Source: Alitta virens (taxonomy: Eukaryota; Annelida; Polychaeta; Phyllodocida; Nereididae). From it: a stretch of 64,000 bases of DNA. Within the stretch, counting starts at the first letter, position 1, and every line of letters begins with the position of its first letter. The DNA lies in the NCBI GenBank assembly GCA_932294295.1, contig OW028573.1, positions 62,163,829-62,227,828 of the forward strand, written 5' to 3'. A model generated the notes under the pieces. The model did not search any database and was not told the origin of the DNA. It worked only from the letters and a program-made list of their open reading frames with translations. Shown here in pieces: positions 1 to 13,919 of the stretch. Both the position numbers and the translations under genes were made by a program.

Positions 1-54
1 CATACATGTTATCAGGTCCAAATAACTATAATTATTTCTTATCTATATAATTAG

Positions 55-1863
<1,809 letters not shown>

Positions 1864-2955
1864 ATGCCATCTGAGTGACAATTGTTTTTTGTGTTCCCAG
1901 TTAAATATTGTGCCATTGAGCTTTCATTTTATATGTTCGTGATATGTTAAATTTTGTAATACTATGTAGTATCTACCAGTCTTTCCTTATGTCAAGCCAT
2001 TTCTTAATACCCATTTACTGAATCCTTATTTGATATTAATTGATATATACATTGAAATATTTGTTTGATATTTATATTTCGTGCTGTTGTGGAGCAAGGA
2101 AATCTTGCCTTTACATGCACTTGTAAATTTTAATATATGTGCCTAAGTGCTTTTCTCAAATTTAGTTGTTTCTACATACTCATTGAACAGTATGTGCCAT
2201 TGTCCTTTCATGAAGTATACTTTTAGTTGTTCTACATAAAATGTTTTGTTATAACCATAGTTCTTTCACACAGTACATTCTAGTTTTTTTAATTAAAATA
2301 TATATTTTGTGTGACATCTGTCAGTCTTTTTTGACTTCTGTATGCATGTTTCTACTCTCTAGTTATTGTTTCTTTCATTTATTTTATGAGTGCATTTTAC
2401 ATGAATTCATTCCAGTGGGACATTCTGCAAACTAAATCATATTTTCTTACTAAATTGGTATTGATTTTCACAAAAAATTGTCATCAGTCCAGAACCTAAT
2501 ATATGTAGTGACTATAAGGTCCGTTAATAATTTAATGATCATAAGGTACCACATGTAGACATATAGGTCTTTTGTGACCTCACAATGTTGGTAAAATTCA
2601 TTCATTCATTAGACTAGATATCTACTTCATGATGTTTTCTTGAATTATTTTAAGCTACCATATTGTTAGAGATATATGGTAGGACTATCATCAGTTAGTA
2701 ATATAATAGTGTACTTCATTTTATGTCTTGTGCAACTTGAATTTGGTGAATGTTTTTCTAGTCAATCAAATATGGATAAAATGCACATTAATTTATTTCT
2801 GCAAGGTTCTACCCTTAAAAATTGTCCTGTTAGCTTTTTCTGCATTTGCGACTTGTCAGAATACACATTCGAAATATGTGCTGTATTGTAAAAATTAGAA
2901 CTTGACTTGTTTTTAATGTGATTAATGTACATGTTAATTTGTATGGCTTTATCCA

Positions 2956-3215
2956 TGAAGTACTGTATTGATTACTTATCTATGAAAGTGATGTTATGTA
3001 TTAAATTAAGTATATATTCTTGTAAAAATTTCTTATATATGTGTTGCATTGTAAATGATTACATTACTATTTTTGAAGTCCATGCCAGCAAGTGATTACA
3101 TATCTATCAGAGGTATGTTTTGTATTAATGAAATACTATATTTTTGTAAAAATGACAACGAATCAATAAAATTTAAGTCAAAAGTATACACTGTATTTTG
3201 TTTTGTTATGAAATG
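2956..3215. repeat. Diverged tandem duplication in the SQLE 3' flank
   Basis: TGATTACTTATCTATGAAAG at 2969 reappears as TGATTACATATCTATCAGAG at 3093. Both copies are followed by a TGTATTAA word and then TTGTAAAAAT. The copies are offset by about 124 bp with small indels, so this is an old two-copy tandem duplication. Confidence 0.5.
3165..3170 (+). terminator. Candidate SQLE polyadenylation signal AATAAA
   Basis: First canonical AATAAA on the plus strand after the SQLE stop; a second lies at 3271-3276. Both sit just before the convergent IFT52 3' end, where a transcript end is expected. A T-rich stretch follows within 40 bases. No transcript evidence is available. Confidence 0.35.
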
Positions 3216-3457
3216 TACAATATAATTACCAGAAAGTATTGGTATTTCAGGAATTGGATTAACAAACATAAATAAATGAGTAATTATGTACAACTTGAAA
3301 TTGGACCATATCACAGATAGACCACTGATGTATTACATGAATTAGTGAACATGCTAAATTGCTTTAACTGCCATCATTGCCATGTATCTTCAATAAGCAC
3401 AATTGGATGGACAGAACGAGATAACAGTATTTTCAAAAAATCAGTGCAAAAATGTGA

Positions 3458-3463
3458 TTTATT
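3458..3463 (-). terminator. Candidate IFT52 polyadenylation signal AATAAA
   Basis: Reads AATAAA on the minus strand, 7 bases past the IFT52 stop codon (3473-3471). It is the first such hexamer downstream and none follows in the next 280 bases, which implies an unusually short 3' UTR of roughly 25-40 nt. Confidence 0.45.
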
Positions 3464-3470
3464 TAGTGAG

Positions 3471-6400
3471 TTACACATCCAGATCATCTTGCTGATCGTC
3501 CACATTGAATGAAACTCCACGATAACTTCCTTGCCCACCGTAGTCAGGTTCCTGTATATGAAACAATTTTCAATTAGACTTGCTTTCACAAATGGATTGC
3601 TTCAGGAGATTGATTGGAGATGACACCTCCAAAGAAAAATTGGCTTCTGTGTTATTCTGATGTTAGCTTGGTTTTGGAAGAAGCATCGTGTTCATGCTTC
3701 ATGCATTTTAGTGTAATATCATGATGCATTTAGAATTGTCTTCAGGGGTAAATATAGTGCTGTAGAATATCTGATGTAATGACTCCACTAATGAGTTAAT
3801 TATTTATGTGTGAATGTCTGAACAAGGGATATTTTGTGTTGTGTAATCTTAGCTATGAGGAAAATAATTATGACAAATAACAAAATGTTATGTATGAAAA
3901 ATCCTAATAGCAAGAGGATTATTCATATTGACAGTTTCCCAATTAAACAAAAAATCCATGAATGTGAATAATTATAAACCAAAAATGGAAATGATAACAG
4001 ACCAACCAAAAGCCTGCCTATTTTAGCTACATAGAAGGCAAACTTACAAACAGCCTGTATGTGACTAATGAGATATATCATGATAAGGTTGCTTACAATA
4101 AGTCTACACTTGTTTGATCTTTAGCTTCTCATGTCTCCCTCAAGACATTTTAAAGGCCAGTCTGTCCAAAATGCACAAATACAATAAAACTTCCAATTAA
4201 ATAACAATTAGACCAATGATTGATTTTTCTGTGGGCACTTTCCTCATTATATGGGTGGGTCTGAGAAGCTAAGATCAGATCAGTGTCGCCTAATTTATTG
4301 TGTCCAAACTTTAGGCTGCGACTATGCTACTTTGTATGAAGGACACTTTTAACGACCCTATCATGATATAAATTTCAAATTATTAGTGTGAATATTCTAA
4401 TGTTGGTAACAGGAATTTTCATATGACATATTTACATTTGTTAATTATAGAGCTCATCAAAGTCTGCAGCCTGAAATATAATGTTCAGGTATTGGTAAAC
4501 AAAACAGTTCATATTTAAATCTTTAACCTATATTCTGTAATATTCAAGTATTGGTAAACAGAATAGTTCATAAAAACCATTGACCTATATGCTTTCACAA
4601 TTACATCTTCAAACTATCAAACAGAAATTTTGCGTTACCTGGTTTAATTTCTTGAATTCAACAACTTGGTGAAGAACATATTCCAGTATGTGCTTCGCTG
4701 AACGTTTGTCCGTTGGTAACTTGTTGTTTATTGCAAGAATGTCACCGCATTCTCTCACGAAATATTCCAAGTCCTCGTCTGAACCTGATAAATAGAGTTA
4801 ACATCATAATATAAAGACTGGAACTTTGATATTATTGTCAGCAGTGCCACTGGTTCAAATACAACACATACAATCAATATTTCCTAGAGGCCGGTTATGG
4901 AGCAAAAAAAAAAACCGGTAAGAAAAGTATGTAATGTGTATTGGAGGATTTCAATCCTCAAAGCATATCCAATTCTCCACATAAACAATAACATTTGCTG
5001 TCAATCCCAGGACTTACATTTATTAGTGATTTGTGCAAGCCTGGCCTTTTCAGATGAGAACTGTTCATCAAGATCGAACAGATCAAGCGAAGGTGCAGGC
5101 AATTCTCGGAACTGAGGGGGAAACACGGCTGGTTGTAGAGGAGGAAGAGGGGTCTCAAAATTTGGAGTGATCAGCGTCAAGGGTTCATGTTTAACTCCAA
5201 GCTCATCATATGCTCTGGAAATTGAATAATAATTCAAATTACCATGACTGCATGTGTCCAACTGTATACTTCAAATCAATCCAAACTGATATAAAACAAT
5301 TACAAAGAGAGTTAGAAACATTTTCAAATGTGATTTGCTGACACTAATTGTAATGATTGGATAGTAATTCAATACAATTTTGGGTTTGAATTAGCATCGA
5401 ATGCATCAGTGTCAGGCACCATGAAAGCATTATATAGTCACCAAAACATTATTTTTAAAATACATTAGAAAAGTATCAAATGTTCTAACAACTGTATAAA
5501 ATAAGAACTATACTTACTTGATCACTTTTGGTACAACGGAGGTGTCCAGCCTGAAAAATGATCCATCAAATAAAGAAGTGATGTCATGAGGAACATCTTC
5601 GGTCTCTTGCAAACAAGCTTTGACTTGTTCTCCTAGCATTGCTGTGTCAGGTTGCATTATGTAATCTGACACCTGAAAATACATAAACGTGAATCAGAAA
5701 GCAGTTCTCAGATAATTGGGCAATTCATCCCCAATAGCTATAAATATTACAGTTCAATTACCTGATAAATTTGTAGTTTGATTTATTTCGGTAAAGGCAA
5801 GGAAGTATTCATAAACATTGCAGCAATATTTTAAAGTAAATTATACAGTTACCTCTGGATCTTCAGCATCTATCTGATTTAGGGAGACTTCATCAGTTGT
5901 GAGGAAACTTATCAAGACATCCTGCAAAAAAAGTCCAATATGCTTTATTGAAATTTTCACAGCAATGCAGGATGTCAAACATTGTGGTGTCAACAATAGT
6001 TATGGTCTGACAGCCAATTCAGGACACAAAATAGATCAAACTCACCAGAATTTTGGTGTTTTCTTCCTTGTCAATATACGGATCAGAGAACATTGTACTT
6101 GATCCCAAGACAGCCAGCTTTCCTTTTCCAAGCTAAACAATAAGATAATAAAAAAAATATGACCAATAAACATCCAGATATAGCGGATCACTTGTTACCA
6201 TTACACAAATGAATAAAATCCAAGGTCTCTTTGACATACTTTTCCTGGGTATAAAGCACAAACAGGTCTGTTGAGTGGAAAAGATACACTTCCTGAAGAA
6301 AGAACTGGAAGTGAAGGCTTGACAACATTGAGTGTGGCCCCCATGGGATAAAGGAATGTGAGTGCTCTGAAATATAAATATTATCCAGAGATGTTAGCTA

Positions 6401-8967
6401 TTGTGTGTATATCTTGAATGTATTTGTACAACCTTCATACAAAATGTTTGTTAAAACTTAATATAAAGCTAGAATAATTTGTGATACTGACTGTGCATTG
6501 TTGGCATTTTCTTCTGAAAGTGACACTGCTTTTCCGGCGGCTTGACTGATAGCTCTGCAAGATGTGAAAGAGCAATAGGTTAGCCGATACAATCACATGG
6601 TGATGTAGAAGTTCATCAGGTGGGCCACTTCCATTGACAGCATTTTTTATAGTTGGGGCATCTTTTAACTTCTTTTGTATTGTAGTAAAATACAATATTT
6701 ATGGAGTGAATAACATAATATCATTTCGTCATTGTCATGGTCAAAGTCTCATATGAGGCATTAATTATGTTGAAGATTACATGTTACTTCATGGTTTGAA
6801 TTTTCACCTGTTTAATATTCCATTGGAGATTAATGCCTCCTTGGGATGGAAATATTTGTAGAAATGTGTCCGTACAACTGCATCTATGGTGGTCAAAAAT
6901 GAAAAAATTAGTATCATATTGGACCACAAACTAGATAATACCGAAGTTAGGAAAGTTTACAGACTTGGGTAAATAACATACCTGTGTTTACCATAACCCC
7001 ATATTCTTCAAGGAAAAAGTTTATGTTCGTGTTGTGTTTGATTTCTCCTCCTTCATTCATCATGACTAATATACTTCCACCTGCCTCCATGTACTTTTTC
7101 ATGACGTCAAACTAGAAAGAACAAATATGTAATAAGTATGTCGTCTGAAGAGAGCTTTGAAGAACTAAACAATGATTTTAAATTGGTAATATATCATTCT
7201 CACATACCTCTGAAGCCATGAATTTCTCTCGAGGACATCCTATAACAAATAGCCTCGCTTCTGATAAGCGATTTTCTGTGATTTCATCTTTGTTTCTGAA
7301 AAAATAATAATAATAATGGTTAAAAAAAAAAAATCTTTTTGGTTCTTTTTTAGAAATTCTAATATTTTGCAAAAACAGACCACAAAAAAAAAAATTTCTA
7401 CCCCATTCAAAAAAAAGAAGAAGAAAAAAAAAGACTAAAACCTCAAGTACACATTTAATAATCATGAAACAAGTAAGAAACACTGAGAGCAGTTATCAAC
7501 TTTGTTTAATGTACTCACTGAACAACTTTCCAGCTGGTTTTAAGCTTTCGATTCAATGTCTTGAACCCATTGTTCAAAGTGTGAACTTCTCTCTTTGATG
7601 CATTAAAAAGGATTACATTGCTAGTTTTGCCCTCCATCTGAAACAAATGTGATCATAAGTTTTGAAGCTTCAAGAATGCATGGTTGTAATAAACCCCATT
7701 GATGGAAGAAAATTATACAACACATTTCATGATTGGCAATATGATTATAGGTCAGCGAAAAGCCGACTACCCAGAAAATATACCATGCAAATTTTGCCGC
7801 TTTCACTAGTTTCAACAAACTATAACATACAATTCTAAGATGCCTGTAGCATTGTTAGATCATTGCCAATGATGTGAATGGGTTTGTAACAGACCCAATG
7901 TATATACTATAGTTTTACAATTGGCTTTTTTTTTTGGGGAGGGAGGTTGGCAAATTTCGATGACATGGAGAAAAAAGCTCAATGTGACATATTGTCAAGT
8001 GTAACTGTCAACTATTTTTATTTAAAAGATATTTGTAGTTTTCAAGTTTTCATATCATACTGATTCATATTTTTGGTTTGGAAAATTTTACATTTTTATT
8101 CAGCACGAGTTTGGAATGGGACCAATCCCCTACCAATGACTGTTGTAAGCCTGTGAACATTTCAACAATTATGAATATCAGAGGAGTATGGTCACTCGTC
8201 CACCAGACGACTTGTCCCGCTACCAACTCGTCCGACTGGTCCACTGGTCCACCGGCAAAACCAACTCGTCCGCTTAAGCTTACTCGTCCGCCAAGTGAGA
8301 CCAACTCGTCCGCCGGCCGGCCCCTAGCCATTAACAATTAATTTACCGACTCGACGGCCGCATTTTTGCGGCTGAGCATCTGCTGGTGGCTGCCCTAATC
8401 TTCTACATTGCTCCCCCCCTTCTACATTGTTCTAAAAGTAAGTTAATTGTGGGATATCCAAACTGGGATATCTTGTGACCTAAGAACCGTAGGTAGGTAC
8501 TTATTTGTTTGCCACAGAAAGTTCTGTTCTGTGCATATTGTGGCAAGTGTATTTGTAATCAAATTTATGTAATTCTATGTGTAAGTCAAATAGTCCAATT
8601 CCCTAAATGGTTTTTTTCCCCCTTTCTTAAAGAGATATACTGTGTTTTAGAGGGGATAGGGGAAACCCAAAAGGCTTATCTCAGACGTGGCTGAGTCAGA
8701 CAGTTACAAGTTGAGCACTGCTTTTAGCCTAAGTCTGGATCCTCGTTGAGCACCAGCAGCAGCACTGCTGTCATGTCAGTGCTGAGACATTCACATCACT
8801 GCTCTCTGAGCTTCTCTGGCAGACTGTGACTGAGATTGGATAAGCCACACCACACATTCACATTCAAAATATATAGAACATCTCTGACACTGCCTTTAAA
8901 CAGAAATACATGAAAATTGACATTCAGCACGAACAGAGCCGATGTTTACCTCAGCAACGGGCGCCAT
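3471..8967 (-). CDS. IFT52: Intraflagellar transport protein 52, complete, 13 exons
   Basis: Core subunit of the IFT-B1 complex that carries cargo from ciliary base to tip; known partners are IFT88, IFT70 and IFT46. Exons in transcript order: 8950-8967, 7519-7637, 7208-7295, 6982-7111, 6808-6883, 6492-6554, 6240-6366, 6046-6132, 5853-5921, 5518-5672, 5018-5214, 4639-4784, 3471-3551. These total 1356 bp (451 aa plus TAA); the human protein has 437. All introns are GT-AG and all phases join. The first exon codes only MAPVAE; the second begins MEGKTSNVILFNASKREV, the family's usual start. N-terminal GIFT-domain signatures are GCPREKFMASE, NTNINFFLEEYGVMVN, KYFHPKEALI and YPMGATLNVVKP. The central part has VLGSSTMFSDPYIDKEEN and LNQIDAEDPE. 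The C-terminal IFT46-binding part has ELGVKHEPLTLITPNFETPL, LFDLDEQFSSEKARLAQITN and KHILEYVLHQVVEFKKLNQ. No damage is seen. Confidence 0.97.
4471..4588. repeat. Two-copy tandem repeat (period about 59 bp) in IFT52 intron 12
   Basis: GTATTGGTAAACAAAACAGT at 4489 recurs as GTATTGGTAAACAGAATAGT at 4548. The flanks are also related: ATGTTCAG versus ATATTCAA before, and a CCTATAT word after. It is a diverged local duplication in an intron. Confidence 0.6.
7301..7440. repeat. A/T homopolymer-rich low-complexity tract in IFT52 intron 2
   Basis: Runs of A (up to about 11) and short AAT repeats lie just upstream of the exon-3 acceptor. On the transcribed strand they are T-rich and form an extended polypyrimidine tract before the acceptor at 7296-7298. 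Nothing coding is seen. Confidence 0.6.
7638..8949 (-). other. IFT52 intron 1, the longest intron of the gene
   Basis: Separates the 6-codon first exon from the rest of IFT52. Most of it is AT-rich, but about 8190-8370 is a GC-rich insert with an irregular repeat (separate entry). No coding exon is recognised. Confidence 0.7.
8190..8316. repeat. Irregular ACTCGTCCG repeat patch
   Basis: The word ACTCGTCC recurs at about 8194, 8225, 8264 and 8282, and again just after 8300, often as CCAACTCGTCCG. Variants such as ACTGGTCCAC sit between. The patch is clearly more GC-rich than the intron around it. It looks like a decayed satellite or the repeat core of a mobile element; no coding reading is supported. 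Confidence 0.6.
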
Positions 8968-9100
8968 GATCCAGGAATGTGCCGAATGGAACTGTGGGAA
9001 ATTTGGCTTTATCCAACAGAGGGCACCTGCTACGCTAGTGTAACGCAACGCCCCTAGCGTTCAAAAATATATATAACGAGATTGCTGTCATATCTTAAGT
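8968..9100 (-). promoter_or_regulatory. IFT52 upstream/promoter region
   Basis: Directly upstream of the IFT52 ATG. It contains a CTCF-like word CCAACAGAGGGCACC at 9013-9027, a GTGGGAA word near 8993, and a CpG-containing stretch at about 9030-9060. No TATA box is seen at a sensible distance. The transcription start is unknown. Confidence 0.4.
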
Positions 9101-12063
9101 TGACTACATTGTAGGACACTGCGGTACCACTGCTAGTCCTGTTTTTAACTTCAACAACACCTAGTTAGTTATTTTGAGCAGTTTAAGACATTTTCAAATT
9201 TAACTTCAATGGAAAATTAAGTATAAGTCAGTGTATATATTAAAATAACATTGTTTATTCATAAATTATCACATTATGTCACATGACATATCTATAACTT
9301 TTAACATCAAGAAACAACTATACATTCACAAAAATTGGTCTTAAACCTATTTAGCTGCTACAAATAAAATCCATTATCCACAAAAAAAAAAAAAATCCCA
9401 TCACATCGACAGTAAAATTTTCATCTCAACTGAGATAATGCTGTTATAACATGTACTATCAAAAGAGTTTTTAATATGAAATAAATGTAACATCGCTATC
9501 TGCAATTGTACTTACATTTAGATAAATCACTACAATGTTACAAAAGCATTATCTCAGAGATCAACAATAAAATAGTTAACAATTTCCACATCTCTACCTA
9601 ACAACGGACATCATAAAATGTGCCTAAAAGAAATCTCAATTGAAACTAAAACCGGTTCTTGATAAACATCTGCAGTAACATCAAGGATCAAAACACCAAA
9701 TATTAAAAAATTATTTTTGATAAAACAAATTATTCCAAATTGACAGTGCCTATACTTTAGGTTTTACTGAATGCCTTTACCAGGCAGTAACCAAACATCA
9801 TGAGAAAAAATATCTCATAATTAAATTCATATACATAATTTCTTTACAAAATTTGTATATTTTTAGTCAAGTTTTGTTACACAAGCACACACTGGATACG
9901 TATGAGTAAGATAATTTAGTAATTAATAAACATGATACATGATCTAATCCTGACAGATCTAGCCGGCACAGCTGAGTAATAATCATTCTTGAGCGATGGA
10001 AAATGTTTTTGACCAACTGTAAAACACATTAGTTGCCTCAGCATTAAATATTTAGCTATTTCCAAAATAAAAATATTATACATCAAAACGTTTTCTAAGT
10101 AATAGGTACATATTATTTAGGATTTAGAACTAAAGCTCATGACTTAATTTGTCTTCAATTTTTGAGTGGCCTCTTAAAAAGGGATTACCCATATTATTTT
10201 GTGATGGTGCACTTTCACAATAAAGTGTAAAATTCAGTATTCTTATTGATCAGGATATGGCAACTTTAGAAAGTTCATAGACTGAGGGTTTCTGAATTAA
10301 TAACTTTTATACATTTTTTTTGTTAATGCTATAAAGGATCCTACTTTGAGAACCATCATATACCACTTACAATGTGCCTGTGCATGAACAATCATAGCAA
10401 AAAGACCTTTCCTGAGTTTTTAACACATAGTCAATTACCTGCTTAATACTAACATTTATAATTCGTGAATAACTTAAGCTATGTTAACAAGAATCACTTA
10501 GCAGGAATAAGAGGCATAAGTTGGTAGTTGAGTAAATACTGTAGATTCAATTTCAAACCCAAATATATAATTTTAACAAAAGACTTATTCTAAAATTATT
10601 ATTGAACAAAACACTTTTAAAATCATAATTGAACTAAATCACACATATAAATACCAAAATTTTTTTGAATTATTTACCGAATGTCAAGCATCACAATATA
10701 CTTCTGTCAGCCGATTTAGTAAAATTTCATACTGATAGAGACACACTCAGCAGTCAGTCATACAGGAAAACCACACGAGTCACTGGTCAGATCAGACGAG
10801 GTGGGTGCGTATCGAACAGATCAGTGACATGTTGTGGTTTTCCTTTTATTCCCCAATTAATTTCAGCCATGTGGAACTTGAAATTTTTAAGATCGGATGA
10901 AAATTGACAAACTTATTGAAAAAATTTAAAGTACACAAAACCAGCCTATATTTCGAATAGGGACAAGCTGAATGCAGCATCACGAACGTTCTACGATTCG
11001 CGATTTATAACTCAGTCGATTTTAGTCAAATTATCAAATTTAAACTTCATTATGTACATAAACCAAATTACTGTTATAATATAAGGTTGGTAATAATATG
11101 TCATATCAACAAGTCATGCTTGCACATTTTTGGCTGTATGCATTTTGTCCTTATTTTGGGCAAAGAACATCCTGGACTTCCTTTTATGGGCATGTACAAA
11201 GATCTTTCTGTGTTGTATGAAATACAGATCACCCGGTATTTAAAGTGATATGGCTGCAGTTGGGGAATAAAAAATTCAAATTTGCTAGGTCCAATATGTG
11301 AACAACCATATATCTTTGAACAAATTATTTGTAGATCTCGGAAATTTTATGAATGTCTTGCCAAGTGCACAAATTCATTTGTAAATTTGATGGCAATGAA
11401 TTGTAAAATTGATAATTATAGCTATTTGAAGAGAAATTTAAAGTTTATTAGATTCAAATATGGTGCCTCAAGCTGTGATACAGTTGCAATGTGAGGTATC
11501 AATATTGTTGCAATTACAAATTTAACCGGACCTAGCTGTGCAATGTTTTAAAAGAATTAATTGATGTCCGAGATGGTTTTAATACTTAAGTTATATTAAT
11601 GCAGATGAAATTTCAAGTCTCATCGACCTAATCGCTACTCGTTGATTTTATACATTTTTATACTTTATACATTTTTAACTTTTAAATCTGTTGTTTTTAT
11701 ATATGTACTGTACTAATGAATAAAGATTATATATTCATATATCTAAAGATTAGATATATATCTAACCTTTCTAAAGGAATGAATCGACAAATTTCCTACG
11801 TAAATTAAGCATTTTTAAAACATGTCGCTAAGATTCATTCATTCGTTCATACTGCAACAATTTGGTTAATCAAAACAGGGACAAATCAGATACTCCTTAT
11901 TCAATGGAGAAAGGAGTAGGCTATGTTCAAGTATTTAAAACTTATAATTTGCCCTACTTATTTCAGGTATCAATCAATGTTTGAGTTTAAGTTAAAACAC
12001 TTGAAGAGCTCAAAAACAAAAAGTTGAATAAATAGACATTCCTAGCATTCATTTGCTAAAATA
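9101..12063. other. AT-rich intergenic region, including the probable SLC25A44 3' UTR
   Basis: No convincing coding exon on either strand. On the minus strand the first AATAAA past the SLC25A44 stop lies at 11449-11444, suggesting a 3' UTR of about 620 nt; further signals lie near 10850 and 9259. An AT-rich palindromic stretch surrounds 11717-11765. A short CpG-bearing patch near 10780-10830 has no recognised function. Confidence 0.5.
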
Positions 12064-13249
12064 TTACCATCTGACTTGATCTTGAAATTCAGGCAGAAGA
12101 CTCCACCTTTTAATGGATTCATACCCTAGGATGATGAATATTGAAAATGTTACTGACTGCACAAGACGTGCAGAAAGTCCTTTCCACAGAAGACCTATAC
12201 CTTCTTCTTGCCAAAGATTCGCAACGGTGGGACCAAATCGAGTACCTTCAACCTAGAAATGTTGAAAATTTATCCATCATTAAACTTTGTACTTCAAAAC
12301 ACCCAGTCACTTTCCAATTATTCAAGTAAAATATTTGGTTATGGATATTATTAAGCTAATCAGTCCTCACCTGAATTCTAGCTCTAACGACATCCATGAA
12401 GTTAGTTATGAAGGCTGTTGTGGTGCCCCCTAGTGGCGCTGCAACACACTGTAGAACTAAGCGTGGAATTGTATCAGGAGAATTTTGCGAAAGAATTCCT
12501 GCAAAGACAATTTGGTTCATTAGACATAACAACTAATTTCAGAGAAACGCTCCAACATCATCGAAAGAAAATATTATCTTTGAATACTCACCACAGTATA
12601 TTTCATAGAAAAACCACCACAGAGCTGAATTCGGTGCATAGACGGCTAATGACGCAAAGTATCCCTTGTAAAATCCAGATAAACCATATCTCTGGTACAC
12701 TGCTTGGACCACTGCTCTTGTACGACCGAGTCTAGAGTTCAAAGCTTCTTGAGGAATGTTCAGAGGGCCATAAAACAGTTTATGAGAAGATTTTGTCTTT
12801 TTTGTGTCCAAGAGCATTAGATGTTGAGAAACAACATCAATTGGCACCATGAAAGTCTGACTCACTAAAGAGGCACAGCCTCCCCCTAATAAGGACCGGA
12901 ACTTATTATCATGAACAATGTCATTGGCTTTGAGAAAATGCTTCACTCCTTCATAAGTTGTAATGTAGCTCATTTGTGGAACTATGAGCAATTGGCTTAC
13001 AAAATATCCCTTGTAAAGGCCCCGCACCCCTTCATATCTTGCTATTTTGCTGAAGGCATCATATGTTCCTGAATACATGGCTTTCTTTTTCTGGACTTGT
13101 AGTCGTGTCCTAATCACACTGAAAGGATAGAGTAAGGTCCTGACGGTGAATCCTGACACCAGCGTCAGTGGGAAGTATTTACGTTTGTCCATCATGTGCA
13201 GCTCCACGACCTGGATGCCGCCTTCCGGCTCACCTGGAGCCAGAGCCAT
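12064..13249 (-). CDS. SLC25A44: SLC25A44-type mitochondrial carrier, complete, three coding exons
   Basis: Inner-membrane carrier of the SLC25 family; mammalian SLC25A44 imports branched-chain amino acids into mitochondria. Exons in transcript order: 12592-13249, 12371-12498, 12064-12252 (975 bp, 324 aa; human 314). The start chosen is ATG at 13249-13247, giving MALAPGEPEGG; an in-frame TTG three codons upstream is not a likely start. Repeat 1 carries YPFSVIRTRLQVQKKKAM and GLYKGYFVSQ. Repeat 2 carries VPIDVVSQHLMLL and GFYKGYFASLAVYAPNSA. Repeat 3 carries NFMDVVRARIQVEG and GLLWKGLSARL. PFSVIR and VPIDVVSQHL are close to the vertebrate SLC25A44 versions, which supports this subfamily. In repeat 3 the usual Pro of the PxDxxR signature is Phe. 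Transport specificity is inferred from family membership. Confidence 0.92.
12421..12440 (-). promoter_or_regulatory. CTCF-like motif inside SLC25A44 coding exon 3
   Basis: The minus strand reads GCCACTAGGGGGCACC within AGCGCCACTAGGGGGCACCA, a near-perfect fit to the CTCF core CCASYAGRKGGC. The bases also code for residues of the third carrier repeat, so the match may be coincidental. Binding is not shown. Confidence 0.4.
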
Positions 13250-13855
13250 GTTGAGCAAGTTGAATGTCCTTTCTTACCTTCACCTGAAACCAGATTAATA
13301 TTGATTAGTCTAAAGATTATCTATCTGGAAGTAACATGACAAATTATCAGAACACCAGCCTTCTTGGTCAGAATTACCCTTCAATAAATTATTTGTGCCC
13401 TTTTATAGAGAATACTCCTCAGTTATAGGTGGAACTGAGAGAAAATTCAAATTGATAATATTTCAAAATAATGGGAGTCAGTTTTCACAGATGCCAGTCC
13501 CCACTTCACCACTGATCAATGGTGTGCATTACACTGATCATATCAACTGGGCCTGGGTATTCTATTCTTCAAATCAACAGAATTTCAGGGGAATGGAAAA
13601 AGAAAGGATAAAGAACATAGTCCTACTTTAATGGTTTCATTGATTCTTCAAGCTGAACTGACAGTTTGAATTTGGACATTAACAAACTTGGACTTGTTCA
13701 TTTACATAATGAGCCCGCTTATGATCTAAGTCCAGTTATAAGGACATTATCCAGGAACTTATCTTTTTTCACACCAAGCCTGTATACATGTATGCAAGTA
13801 AACATGGTTATATCCATGAAACAATTGTCCCAATTGTTAGTTACCTGTGGGTCCA

Positions 13856-13859
<4 letters not shown>

Positions 13860-13917
<58 letters not shown>

Positions 13918-13919
13918 TA
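13860..13919. repeat. (AT)n microsatellite
   Basis: About 60 bp of almost uninterrupted AT dinucleotides, ending in ACATATATAG. The array is self-complementary and probably polymorphic. Confidence 0.97.

Larger units (their letters stand above)
1864..3440 (+). other. SQLE 3' flank / probable long 3' UTR, AT-rich
   Basis: Very AT-rich sequence follows the SQLE stop codon and I see no coding exon in it. No plus-strand AATAAA occurs before 3165, so either the 3' UTR is about 1.3 kb or a variant signal such as ATTAAA (for example near 2998) is used. The segment contains a diverged internal duplication, listed separately. Confidence 0.5.

Noticed and set aside
8078..8341. Overlapping 87- and 90-codon frames on both strands in IFT52 intron 1
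   Set aside because: Both are translations of the ACTCGTCCG repeat patch; they carry no recognised domain and lie inside a spliced intron.
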